DNA of 64,000 bases, from assembly GCA_034408895.1 (NCBI GenBank), contig JAWXCI010000073.1, positions 43,440 to 107,439 on the forward strand, read 5' to 3'. Numbering within the stretch: the first letter of the stretch is position 1; each line of letters begins with the position of its first letter. The position numbers and the translations under genes were made by a program. Source of the DNA: UBA4660 sp034408895. Lineage in GTDB: Bacteria; Bacteroidota; Bacteroidia; Flavobacteriales_D; Sanyastnellaceae. The notes beneath the pieces were generated by a model. That model was given only the letters and a program-made list of their open reading frames with translations. It searched no databases and had not been told where the DNA came from. Positions 26,734 to 34,102 of this stretch are shown piece by piece.

Positions 26734-27465
26734 TCACCATTTCCTCGTTTGAAGAATTAATCGTGTCATGATGACGAACAACGTTACCAGCGCAACGAAG
26801 TACACCACATCGCGCGAGTCAATAAGTCCAAGGCTCAGTGATGCGTAGTGCTCCTGCATGCCAATGCTCATGATAAAACTATCGAGCGAACCGAAAAGGT
26901 CAAACGTTCCGAGCGACTGGAATCCAGCAAACATGAAAAAGCAAAGCATTGCAGCCAGCAGAAAACTCACAATCTGGTTATTCGTGATAGCGCTTGCGAA
27001 AATTCCAATAGCAACATATCCCGCAGCAAGCAACACCAACCCGATGTACGATCCCCACACTCCGCCACCGTCCACATTTCCCACAGGATCTCCGAGCAGA
27101 TAAACAGTGAGGAAATAAATAAGGGTAGGAACCAGCGCCATGATCACGAGCAACAAACCTGCAAAATATTTTGCAAGAATGATATGCACATCGCCCAGCG
27201 GTTTGGTGAAAAGCAGTTCTATTGTTCCTGTTCTTTTCTCCTCGGCAAACGAGCGCATGGTGATGGCAGGAATGAGGAACATGAAAACCCATGGTGCTAT
27301 GTAGAACAACGTGTCCAAACCAGCATAGCCCATTTCCAGCGTGTTAAACTCTCCCGGAAACACCCACATGAACAACCCCATGAGCAACAGAAAAACACAG
27401 ATGACCACATAGCCAATCAGTGAACTGAGGAAACTGCGGATTTCTTTTTTGAGAAGGGCGATCAT
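26734..27465 (-). CDS. gldF: GldF, ABC-2 type permease of the gliding transporter
   Basis: This 243-aa membrane protein has about six hydrophobic segments. The ABC-2 permease signature lies in the first third: E-I-R-S-F-L-S-S near the start, P-A-I-T-M-R-S-F-A-E-E-K-R-T-G-T-I-E-L-L, and T-K-P-L-G-D. Together with gldG downstream this marks the gldF-gldG operon. The ATPase gene gldA is not in the window; in Flavobacterium it is also unlinked. Confidence 0.9.
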   Translation of the reverse strand: MIALLKKEIRSFLSSLIGYVVICVFLLLMGLFMWVFPGEFNTLEMGYAGLDTLFYIAPWVFMFLIPAITMRSFAEEKRTGTIELLFTKPLGDVHIILAKYFAGLLLVIMALVPTLIYFLTVYLLGDPVGNVDGGGVWGSYIGLVLLAAGYVAIGIFASAITNNQIVSFLLAAMLCFFMFAGFQSLGTFDLFGSLDSFIMSIGMQEHYASLSLGLIDSRDVVYFVALVTLFVIMTRLILQTRKW

Positions 27466-27565
27466 TTTTTGATGTGCCGATATGTTGATGCTGAGTGAAA
27501 CGAAGTTCCCATTTTTCTTCGGGATGCTGATGAGAGTGCACTCGGCAATACATAAAGCAGACGGG

Positions 27566-27573
27566 CAAATCTA
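27566..27573 (-). promoter_or_regulatory. Candidate -7 box for the gldF operon
   Basis: CAAATCTA on the plus strand reads TAGATTTG on the minus strand, an exact TAnnTTTG match about 100 bases before the gldF ATG. A CAA (TTG on the minus strand) lies slightly farther upstream than the usual -33 spacing. Confidence 0.35.
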
Positions 27574-27660
27574 TGTGTAGGCTTTGGGGCAGGTGTGTTC
27601 AACAAGTGTACTTATTCACAACGTTTCAGGAATTCTTTCAGGTGAGAGATAGTACACGGA

Positions 27661-28995
27661 TTACATCCGCTCCTTGTACAGAAATCTTTTCTGTGAACTT
27701 TCAAACGGGCGATAGATGTAATATACCCAACCATCGCGGATTTTGATTTTCTCAGCGTAGCGGTGATAGAGTTCGAAAGATTCACTGGGCACTCCCGTTT
27801 TGGTATCAATGTGTTTCAGGACAGTGAAGCCATTCCTGTTGTAGTAGGTGTACACATCATCAGTCGAGATATCCTTCATCACCTTGCCACTCCACCTTTC
27901 GGGTTTGGGTACTTTATGGTATTGAATGAGGAGTGAATCAATGGCTTGTCCGTGGCTATCGTATTTCAATAATTTGTCGTGATGATGGTCGAAGATGAGC
28001 AGCGTGTCATTCTGCACAATCATGGGCGCATTTAGTGGTTCGTAGTAATTGGAATTCTGGAAGCCGCTCATGTAGGCAGCTACAATCTCTTTGTCAATTC
28101 CTGTTTTTAACTCGTAGCGAAATGCAGCAAGCTTGTCTCGCGGGTGCAGGTATTTGAACTCGCTGCGGAACATGCGCATCATTTCTTCATCCACCATGTA
28201 GCGCAGGAGTTGCACACTTGAATCCGTAGTGTTGAAAGCATAGTATTCAAACGCGGGATAGTCGGGATTGTAGCTTGACAGTATTGTTTTGGTGCCAATG
28301 GTGTCTATCACAGGTCTATAGGAATTCTCAAAGTCTTCCCGGTCAATGATTGATAGCTCTGGCACATTACTCTGAATAGAAACTGCATAAACGTTTTTCT
28401 TTCCTTCCAGAAATGCTTCGCTGAAATAGTCCGTGTACATTCCAGTGGCTTCTTCGGGAACGGTGCACGAAGTTTCTGTTGATCCAGTGGAAGAAATAAA
28501 ACGCACTTCGCAGCCTGAGTAATAGGTCTCCTTGCTTTCAGTGTCGCGTTTCCATCGGTCTTCTTTTTCATAGGTGAGGAGGAGAAGTCCTTCATCAGCA
28601 AATGCAAAGTCTGCCACGTTCAGTTGTTCACTACTCCACACGGTTTCCACTCTCACAGCGTGAATGGTTGGTCCGATTAACTCCAACCATTCTGTCACCA
28701 GCGGTATTACCAGTTCTTGTTTTGAGCTAAGGTTGACTGCGACCTCCTTTTCGCTGAAGCCAAGAAGTTGGACAACAAGAACAACTTCCAGTGGAATGTT
28801 GGAAACATCAATAATGAATGTTCCGTTTTCATCTGTGTTCGTTTGAAATGATGTTCCCTTCACAACCACCCTTGCCCCTTCAAGCGGAACTAAGGTGGAG
28901 TCTTCCAACACCACACCTTGGATGCGATAGTCCTGCTGCGCTGCAAGTGCAACGCTGCAAGTCATGAAGTACATTACAACTATCCAACGCATCAT
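27661..28995 (-). CDS. Exported protein: carboxypeptidase-regulatory-like domain plus probable propeller
   Basis: This 444-aa protein has a signal peptide (R-W-I-V-V-M-Y-F-M-T-C-S-V-A-L-A-A-Q-Q). A carboxypeptidase-D regulatory-like beta domain follows at about 20-95 (I-Q-G-V-V-L-E-D-S-T-L-V-P-L-E-G-A, T-D-E-N-G-T-F). It has the fold seen at the N-terminus of SusC/TonB-dependent receptors, but no plug or barrel follows. The remaining ~340 residues contain repeated D/N-F-A-x-x-D-x-x-x-L-L-L-like strands, as in six-bladed beta-propellers. No catalytic residues are recognised and there is no T9SS sorting domain, so a periplasmic location is likely. Function is unknown. It stands alone between gldF and ilvE. 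Confidence 0.65.
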   Translation of the reverse strand: MMRWIVVMYFMTCSVALAAQQDYRIQGVVLEDSTLVPLEGARVVVKGTSFQTNTDENGTFIIDVSNIPLEVVLVVQLLGFSEKEVAVNLSSKQELVIPLVTEWLELIGPTIHAVRVETVWSSEQLNVADFAFADEGLLLLTYEKEDRWKRDTESKETYYSGCEVRFISSTGSTETSCTVPEEATGMYTDYFSEAFLEGKKNVYAVSIQSNVPELSIIDREDFENSYRPVIDTIGTKTILSSYNPDYPAFEYYAFNTTDSSVQLLRYMVDEEMMRMFRSEFKYLHPRDKLAAFRYELKTGIDKEIVAAYMSGFQNSNYYEPLNAPMIVQNDTLLIFDHHHDKLLKYDSHGQAIDSLLIQYHKVPKPERWSGKVMKDISTDDVYTYYNRNGFTVLKHIDTKTGVPSESFELYHRYAEKIKIRDGWVYYIYRPFESSQKRFLYKERM

Positions 28996-29043
28996 CTTCT
29001 TAATTCAGGGATGCACAAGTTCATCAATTCCACATTTGAAAAT

Positions 29044-29075
29044 AAAAAAAAGCGAAGAAAGTACTCTCCGCTTTT
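29044..29075 (-). terminator. Intrinsic terminator after ilvE
   Basis: Arms AAAAGCG (29048-29054) and CGCTTTT (29069-29075) enclose 14 bases. On the minus strand the stem runs into a T-tract. It lies about 85 bases after the ilvE stop and upstream of the next minus-strand gene. Confidence 0.7.
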
Positions 29076-29158
29076 CACTGATTATTTCATTTCAGAACGC
29101 ATGAGTTCCTCTCGCATGGAGCGGGAATAAGGCTGCGCAAAGGAATAAATGTCAAGAA

Positions 29159-30229
29159 CTATTCAATCCGGTGATTCCATCCGTGGATATCCGGAACGAG
29201 CCCGTGTTTCAATAAGTCCAGTTCCTTCCGAACCTTCGGTGCAAATTCCCATTGCTCTGATGGGCGCAAATCGTAATTCACACCAAGGTAACCGATGGTG
29301 CGTATGGGTGCAACGGTAGCCGCAGTACCTGCACCAAATGCTTCATCCAGTTTTCCTTCCTTTAAGAGGTCGGTAATTTCTTTAACGGAAACTTTGCGCT
29401 CCTGTACTTCATATCCCCAGTCGCGGGCGATGGTGAGTACGGAATCGCGAGTCACACCATCAAGAATAGAATCACTCACTGTTGGTGTCATCACGATGTT
29501 GCCTGCCTTGAAAATGACATTCATGGTCCCGCTCTCTTCAAAGTATTCATGCGAGTGTCCGTCCGTCCACAATACTTGGTGGTAGCCTTCTTCCTGTGCT
29601 TTTTTAGTCGGCCAAAGTGATGCGGCATAATTACCGGCAGCTTTTGCATGACCGGTTCCGCCCTTCGATGCGCGTGTGTAATTGTTTTCGATTTTCACTT
29701 TAAGCTCGCCACTGTAATAACGAGCAACAGGAGAAGTGAAAATAAAAAGCATATAGGTTTCGGACGGCCTCACTCCCACGTATTCGTCAGTGGCGAACAA
29801 CACAGGACGGATGTAGAGTGACTCGCCTTCGCTGGAAGGAATCCATTCGCGATCGAGCCTTACCAGTTCAGTAATGGCATCCATAAACATGTCCTTGGGA
29901 ACTCCCGGCATACACATGCGTTCGGCACTTTCGTTCAAGCGCTGGGCATTTCGCTCAGGGCGGAAAACAAAGATTTCACCGCTTTCATTCTTGAATGCCT
30001 TGAGTCCTTCGAAAATGGCCTGGCCATAGTGCAGCGCACTCATTGCAGGGCTCATCATCAGTTTGCCGTAAGGCATGATGCGCATGTTGGTCCAATGCGT
30101 TCCGTTGTATTCAGCCACAAACATGTGGTCGCTGAAAATTTTTCCGAACCCGAGGTTCGTAAAATCCACTTCACGGATGCGGGTGCTTGCAGTACTGCAA
30201 ACTCTAATTGGGGATGATGTTACTAGCAT
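29159..30229 (-). CDS. ilvE: Branched-chain amino acid aminotransferase
   Basis: This 356-aa fold-type IV PLP enzyme transfers amino groups between glutamate and the keto acids of leucine, isoleucine and valine. The PLP lysine lies in G-H-A-K-A-A-G-N-Y. Other family features are A-L-H-Y-G-Q-A-I-F-E-G-L-K-A-F near residue 65, R-P-V-L-F-A-T-D near 145, and the phosphate-binding G-A-G-T-A-A-T-V-A-P-I near 300. Length and layout match the eukaryote-like BCAT class found in Bacteroidota. It is a single gene in this window; other ilv/leu genes are not nearby. Confidence 0.95.
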   Translation of the reverse strand: MLVTSSPIRVCSTASTRIREVDFTNLGFGKIFSDHMFVAEYNGTHWTNMRIMPYGKLMMSPAMSALHYGQAIFEGLKAFKNESGEIFVFRPERNAQRLNESAERMCMPGVPKDMFMDAITELVRLDREWIPSSEGESLYIRPVLFATDEYVGVRPSETYMLFIFTSPVARYYSGELKVKIENNYTRASKGGTGHAKAAGNYAASLWPTKKAQEEGYHQVLWTDGHSHEYFEESGTMNVIFKAGNIVMTPTVSDSILDGVTRDSVLTIARDWGYEVQERKVSVKEITDLLKEGKLDEAFGAGTAATVAPIRTIGYLGVNYDLRPSEQWEFAPKVRKELDLLKHGLVPDIHGWNHRIE

Positions 30230-30246
30230 TGAATTTCAGATTTCAA

Positions 30247-30264
30247 TCCCGATAGCTATCGGGA
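30247..30264. repeat. Perfect 18-bp palindrome TCCCGATAGCTATCGGGA
   Basis: This is the best copy of the dispersed palindrome family and lies just upstream of ilvE. Related copies occur at 6306, 6370, 17491, 31752, 50905 and 58735. Confidence 0.8.
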
Positions 30265-30447
30265 CCAGATGTCAATTTGTGTCGTACGACCGTGATTGCC
30301 ACGTTCGAATTTATTTAAACATGTGCAGCAATGATAGGTTGCAATGCACGGGTCAAAAGTAGATGGGCTTGAAGAACGGGGAGGTTGTCGAATTGTGAAA
30401 TCTAAAATCCACACTTCATTTCGCGAAGAATTGGAAATCTGCAATCA

Positions 30448-31128
30448 TCAAGCGGTGACAGGGGAAAACAAAAACCGATTCGGGTGAACGAGTTGGGTTT
30501 TTACGGCATACATCACAATGGCTGCTGTGTTATTCACTCCCAGTTTAGCCATAATGTTTTTGCGATGAGTGTTAATGGTGTGTGGGCTGAGGAAAAGCTT
30601 TTCGGCAATCTCGTTGTTGGTATAACCCTCGGCAATGAGTTTGATTACTTCCAGTTCGCGCTCGCTGATAACGACCGGCTCGCAATTGAATTCTGCAATA
30701 CCAATGTCGCTTATGTCAATAGCCTCGCGGTGTATTGCTTCCAGTATCTGGCCACAGAAAAATCTTCCGCCCCGTGCAGTTTCGTTTATCGAATCCACAA
30801 TTTCGTGGATGTCGCAATCTTTCTTGATGTAGCTCTGGATGCCCGCCCGCAGTGCATTAACGATGGTGACACCGCTTTGCTCCCCGGTAATAGCCACGAA
30901 TTTCATTCTTGGAAAGATGCGCAGAATGCGTGGCACCACATCTATGGTAAATCCTTTGGCGCAGAAATCAAGCATCACCACATCGGGCTGGAAGTTCTTT
31001 GTCAAATCCACCAGGTGGTTGTCTTCTATGGCCTCGCCCACTGCGCAAAGCGTGGGATAGTTAGCCACAATAGCATTGAGGCCTGCCCTCACAATATGGT
31101 TGCTGTCGGCTATTACAATTTTTATCAC
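30448..31128 (-). CDS. LuxR/NarL-type response regulator (orphan)
   Basis: The start is best placed at the GTG at 31128 (226 aa), where the receiver begins V-I-K-I-V-I-A-D-S-N; the open frame extends to 31233. The receiver (about 1-118) has Asp8 and the predicted phosphorylation site Asp54 in V-V-M-L-D-F; the conserved lysine is in Y-I-K-K-D. One of the usual acidic pair is replaced (A-D-S instead of D-D), which may affect phosphorylation. The C-terminal LuxR helix-turn-helix has I-S-E-R-E-L-E-V-I-K-L-I-A-E-G and the recognition helix S-P-H-T-I-N-T-H-R. No histidine kinase gene is adjacent. Confidence 0.85.
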   Translation of the reverse strand: MIKIVIADSNHIVRAGLNAIVANYPTLCAVGEAIEDNHLVDLTKNFQPDVVMLDFCAKGFTIDVVPRILRIFPRMKFVAITGEQSGVTIVNALRAGIQSYIKKDCDIHEIVDSINETARGGRFFCGQILEAIHREAIDISDIGIAEFNCEPVVISERELEVIKLIAEGYTNNEIAEKLFLSPHTINTHRKNIMAKLGVNNTAAIVMYAVKTQLVHPNRFLFSPVTA

Positions 31129-31295
31129 GGGCGCAAATGTGCATGTAAACGAACCTGCAATTTCAAGGAATTGTAAGAAGGGGTTTTGGGAGTTCTGAAC
31201 AAGAGGAACCAAAATGCAACGTGCAAAGGGCAAATGGCAAAACCGAAGGGTTTAGCGAAGCTGCATTGATCAAAAGCTTACATGATTCCAACTTG

Positions 31296-31420
31296 AGGGC
31301 ACCTTTAAAAACCACTCAGACGAGGCAGGCGGATTTTTCAAAACCCGGAGTTTACTCCCCGTAAATGATAAGTTTGGAAAATTCGTGTAACGAAGTATCA
31401 GGGGTTTTTAGAGGTACCCT
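31296..31420. repeat. Three-stem folded intergenic element
   Basis: An outer inverted repeat (31296-31313 with 31403-31420, 18 bases, two non-Watson-Crick positions, one of them G-U compatible) encloses an inner one (31330-31342 with 31373-31385, 13 bp including two G-U pairs). This in turn encloses the hairpin GGAGT-TT-ACTCC (31347-31358). There is no open frame of note. The nested design suggests a MITE/REP-like element or a structured RNA. It fills the gap between the divergent response-regulator gene and the small membrane protein gene. The part at 31211-31242 carries GCAAA-type short repeats. Confidence 0.7.
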
Positions 31421-31510
31421 TGAATAAATCCACCATACTCCCCAAATTTGGCTCACTTCCACCATTCGCTTGCCGAACCATTCATAAGTTGGAGCTTATA
31501 CCTTGCGCCC

Positions 31511-31675
31511 ATGATCTTCAGGAAGATTCTTTACTACATCAATCCGCTAAATCTTTTTAGGAAAGAAGATGTGGATCAGAACCTCAGGTTCATGCATGGC
31601 ATCAACAAAATTTCCATTTACATGTTTCTGTTATGCCTGGTCGTACTTATTGTGCGCTGGATTCTTAGAGGGTAA
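31511..31675 (+). CDS. Small single-pass membrane protein (DUF6728-like)
   Basis: The ATG at 31511 gives 54 aa, beginning M-I-F-R-K-I-L-Y-Y-I-N-P; the open frame extends to 31448. It contains N-L-R-F-M-H-G-I-N-K-I-S-I and then one membrane helix (Y-M-F-L-L-C-L-V-V-L-I-V-R-W-I-L). The F-M-H-G-I-N-K-I-S core resembles a short conserved protein of Bacteroidota that I recall as DUF6728. Its function is unknown. It is convergent with the prolyl oligopeptidase gene. Confidence 0.7.
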   Translation: MIFRKILYYINPLNLFRKEDVDQNLRFMHGINKISIYMFLLCLVVLIVRWILRG

Positions 31676-31708
31676 GCGGAAGTTGGCAGTAGGCAGCCCT
31701 CAGAAATT

Positions 31709-31769
31709 ATGAATTACGAAGTACGTGAACCACAGTACTTCGTAATTCATATCCCGATAATTATCGGGA
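31709..31769. terminator. Two adjacent hairpins between convergent genes
   Basis: A perfect 16-bp stem (31709-31724 with 31735-31750, 10-base loop) is followed directly by the perfect 18-bp palindrome TCCCGATAATTATCGGGA (31752-31769). They lie in the 104-base gap between the ends of two convergent genes and could end transcription on both strands, although no long T-tract is present. Confidence 0.6.
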
Positions 31770-31779
31770 CGTATTTCCA

Positions 31780-33903
31780 TCACAACTTCACTCCGAGATT
31801 GAAAAAGAAAAACGCCCACTTGTCGCTTTGTTCTTGTATCACTTGTTCCGTGCTTTTTCCTGCTCCATGTCCTGCACGTGTTTCAATGCGGATAAGGGTA
31901 GGGTTGGTTCCAGTCTGGCACTCCTGCAAACGGGCAGCAAACTTGAAACTATGAGCAGGTACAACGCGGTCGTCATGGTCTGCTGTAAGCACCATTGTTG
32001 CCGGATAATTTACTGCTGGTTTCATGTTGTGATAGGGTGAATAGGCCCGCAGATAATTGAACTCTGTTTTGCTGCTATCTGCGCATCCATATTCTGGAAT
32101 CCATCCTTTGCCCACCGTGAACTGGTGGTAACGCAGCATATCCATTACGCCCACGGCCGGGAAACATACTTTGAAGAGATCGGGCCGCTGGGTCATGCAG
32201 GCGCCCACCAACAAACCTCCATTCGATCCGCCTTCAATCGCAAGTTTGTCTTTTGATGTGTAGCCTTCCTTTATTAAGTATTCGGCTGCGGCAATAAAAT
32301 CATCGAACACATTTTGTTTTTTGTCAAGCATTCCTCCCTTGTGCCAATCCTCACCAAACTCGCCTCCGCCCCTAAGGTTAGGCATGGCGAACACTGCACC
32401 GTTTTCCAGCAACACAATGCGCGATGTGGAGAAAGATGGCGTGAGGGAAATGTTGAATCCACCATAACTATATAGCAGCGTGGGATTGCTGCCATCCATC
32501 TTCAATCCCCTTTTATGGACGATAAACATGGGCACTGTTGTTCCGTCTTTGCTCTTGTACATCACCTGCTTGCTTTCATAATCGGCAGGGTTGAATTTTA
32601 GTTTGGGCTGATAAAAAAGTTTGCTGGTGTGCGAGGCAATGTCGTAAGTGTAAATGGCACCCGGATAAGTAAAGGATGTGAAGGCGTAAAACAATTGTTT
32701 GTGATCCCGCTTGCCGGAGAAGCCACCAGCAGAGCCTGTTTTATCAGGCAGGGCAATTTCTTTTTTATCCGTTCCATCGTAGTTCATCGAAAAAATTCTC
32801 GTGTTGGCTTTGGATAGATAAGAAAGAAAAAGTTTTCCTCCACCTGTTCCGGCACCCTCCAGCAAATCATCAGATTGGGGAACAAGTTCCACCCAATTTT
32901 CCGGTGAGGGGTGCAATGGATCCACCACCACCAGCCTGTACTTAGGTGCATTCACATCGGTGTGCACAATCAACTTGGAGTCTTTGGAGTCCACCACGCT
33001 GGTGTGGTATTTCACATCGGTAAAAAGTGGTTTGAATGGCCCGGAGTCTTCAGGGCTTTTGTACCACACCTCGAAGCCATCGGTTCCAGGTGCTGCATAT
33101 AAAAAAAGATATTTTTTGTCCTCGGTGAGGCCCACGTTATGATAAACATGCGGACGGTTTTTATCCGTGTAAATCAATTTGTCTTCGCTTTGCGGAGTTC
33201 CAAGTTTGTGGTAGTACACCATGTGGAATTGGTTCGAAGCTGAAAGTTCGTCTCCCGCTTTGGGTTCCGGATACCGACTGTAGTAAAAGCCATCCTTGTA
33301 CCATGCTGCTCCTGAAAATTTGACCCATTTCAACACGTCACCAGTTTCTTTTTTTGTTGCGATGTTCATCACACGTATCTGCGACCAATCGCTGCCAGCT
33401 TCTGCCTGGTTTATGGCTATGTACTTATTGTCGTCCGATGCTGAACCCAGCGATGCACTCACTGTTCCGTCCACACTCAATGCATTTACATCAAGAAACA
33501 ATTCATCGGGGCCTTCTATGCCTTTTCGCACATAGTATTTGCCCTGTGGTTCCAGCCCGCTATTCTTCCACAAGAAATAATAATCGCCCACTCTGTAAGG
33601 TGAGCCTACTTTCTCAAAATTGAAAAGTTCAGTAATCCGATCCTTGATCTTAGTGCGAAATGGAATGGCTGATAAATAGGCTTCAGTCACCTCGTTCTGT
33701 GCCTTCACCCAAGCCACCGTTTGTTCGCTGTTGTCATCTTCCAGCCACTGGTAATTATCAGTGACTGTGGTTCCGTGGAAATCCAGTTCCACCGGATTTT
33801 TTGCTGTAGTTGGATACTTCACCTTTGTGGCGTTTTGAGCTAAAGTTAGCTGTTGCATAGTGGCAATAATTACCCCTGTCAGAATGTATTTCGATGTGTA
33901 CAT
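31780..33903 (-). CDS. Prolyl oligopeptidase (S9A), exported
   Basis: This 707-aa serine peptidase cleaves short peptides after proline. It has a signal peptide (I-L-T-G-V-I-I-A-T-M-Q-Q-L-T-L-A-Q), the N-terminal segment Y-P-T-T-A-K-N-P-V-E-L-D-F-H-G, a seven-bladed propeller region (about 80-430) and a C-terminal alpha/beta hydrolase domain. The catalytic Ser560 lies in E-G-G-S-N-G-G; the Asp lies in T-A-D-H-D-D-R-V-V-P and the His in R-A-G-H-G-A-G. It is probably periplasmic, taking up peptides produced by the T9SS proteases. A TAGTTTCG box at 33928-33935 is 25 bases upstream. Confidence 0.95.
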   Translation of the reverse strand: MYTSKYILTGVIIATMQQLTLAQNATKVKYPTTAKNPVELDFHGTTVTDNYQWLEDDNSEQTVAWVKAQNEVTEAYLSAIPFRTKIKDRITELFNFEKVGSPYRVGDYYFLWKNSGLEPQGKYYVRKGIEGPDELFLDVNALSVDGTVSASLGSASDDNKYIAINQAEAGSDWSQIRVMNIATKKETGDVLKWVKFSGAAWYKDGFYYSRYPEPKAGDELSASNQFHMVYYHKLGTPQSEDKLIYTDKNRPHVYHNVGLTEDKKYLFLYAAPGTDGFEVWYKSPEDSGPFKPLFTDVKYHTSVVDSKDSKLIVHTDVNAPKYRLVVVDPLHPSPENWVELVPQSDDLLEGAGTGGGKLFLSYLSKANTRIFSMNYDGTDKKEIALPDKTGSAGGFSGKRDHKQLFYAFTSFTYPGAIYTYDIASHTSKLFYQPKLKFNPADYESKQVMYKSKDGTTVPMFIVHKRGLKMDGSNPTLLYSYGGFNISLTPSFSTSRIVLLENGAVFAMPNLRGGGEFGEDWHKGGMLDKKQNVFDDFIAAAEYLIKEGYTSKDKLAIEGGSNGGLLVGACMTQRPDLFKVCFPAVGVMDMLRYHQFTVGKGWIPEYGCADSSKTEFNYLRAYSPYHNMKPAVNYPATMVLTADHDDRVVPAHSFKFAARLQECQTGTNPTLIRIETRAGHGAGKSTEQVIQEQSDKWAFFFFNLGVKL

Positions 33904-33927
33904 AATGTTGTTTGTTTTTTAGGAGGA

Positions 33928-33935
33928 CGAAACTA
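33928..33935 (-). promoter_or_regulatory. -7 box for the prolyl oligopeptidase gene
   Basis: CGAAACTA reads TAGTTTCG on the minus strand, 25 bases before the ATG. The leader after the box (TCCTCCTAAAAAA) is nearly the same as that of the T9SS gene starting at 10323. Confidence 0.5.
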
Positions 33936-34102
33936 CACGCCCAACATTTTCAGGAAAATTATTTTTTGATGAGTGGTACAATTCACCCCTCAATTGCCGC
34001 ACACATAAAGCAAGAAAAGATCAACACCTGTTCCAGACAACCGTTAGCACACTTCATCTGTCAATCGCAGCATCTATCTTTTTTATCCTTAACTAAAAAA
34101 AA

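Noticed and set aside
26848..27423. 191-codon plus-strand frame opposite gldF
   Set aside because: It is the complement of a well-supported ABC-2 permease; its translation is low-complexity and hydrophilic, rich in H, N, Q and S.
30484..31176. Long 230-codon plus-strand frame opposite the LuxR regulator
   Set aside because: The minus-strand product has complete receiver and LuxR helix-turn-helix motifs; the plus frame is rich in Cys and His like other antisense shadows.
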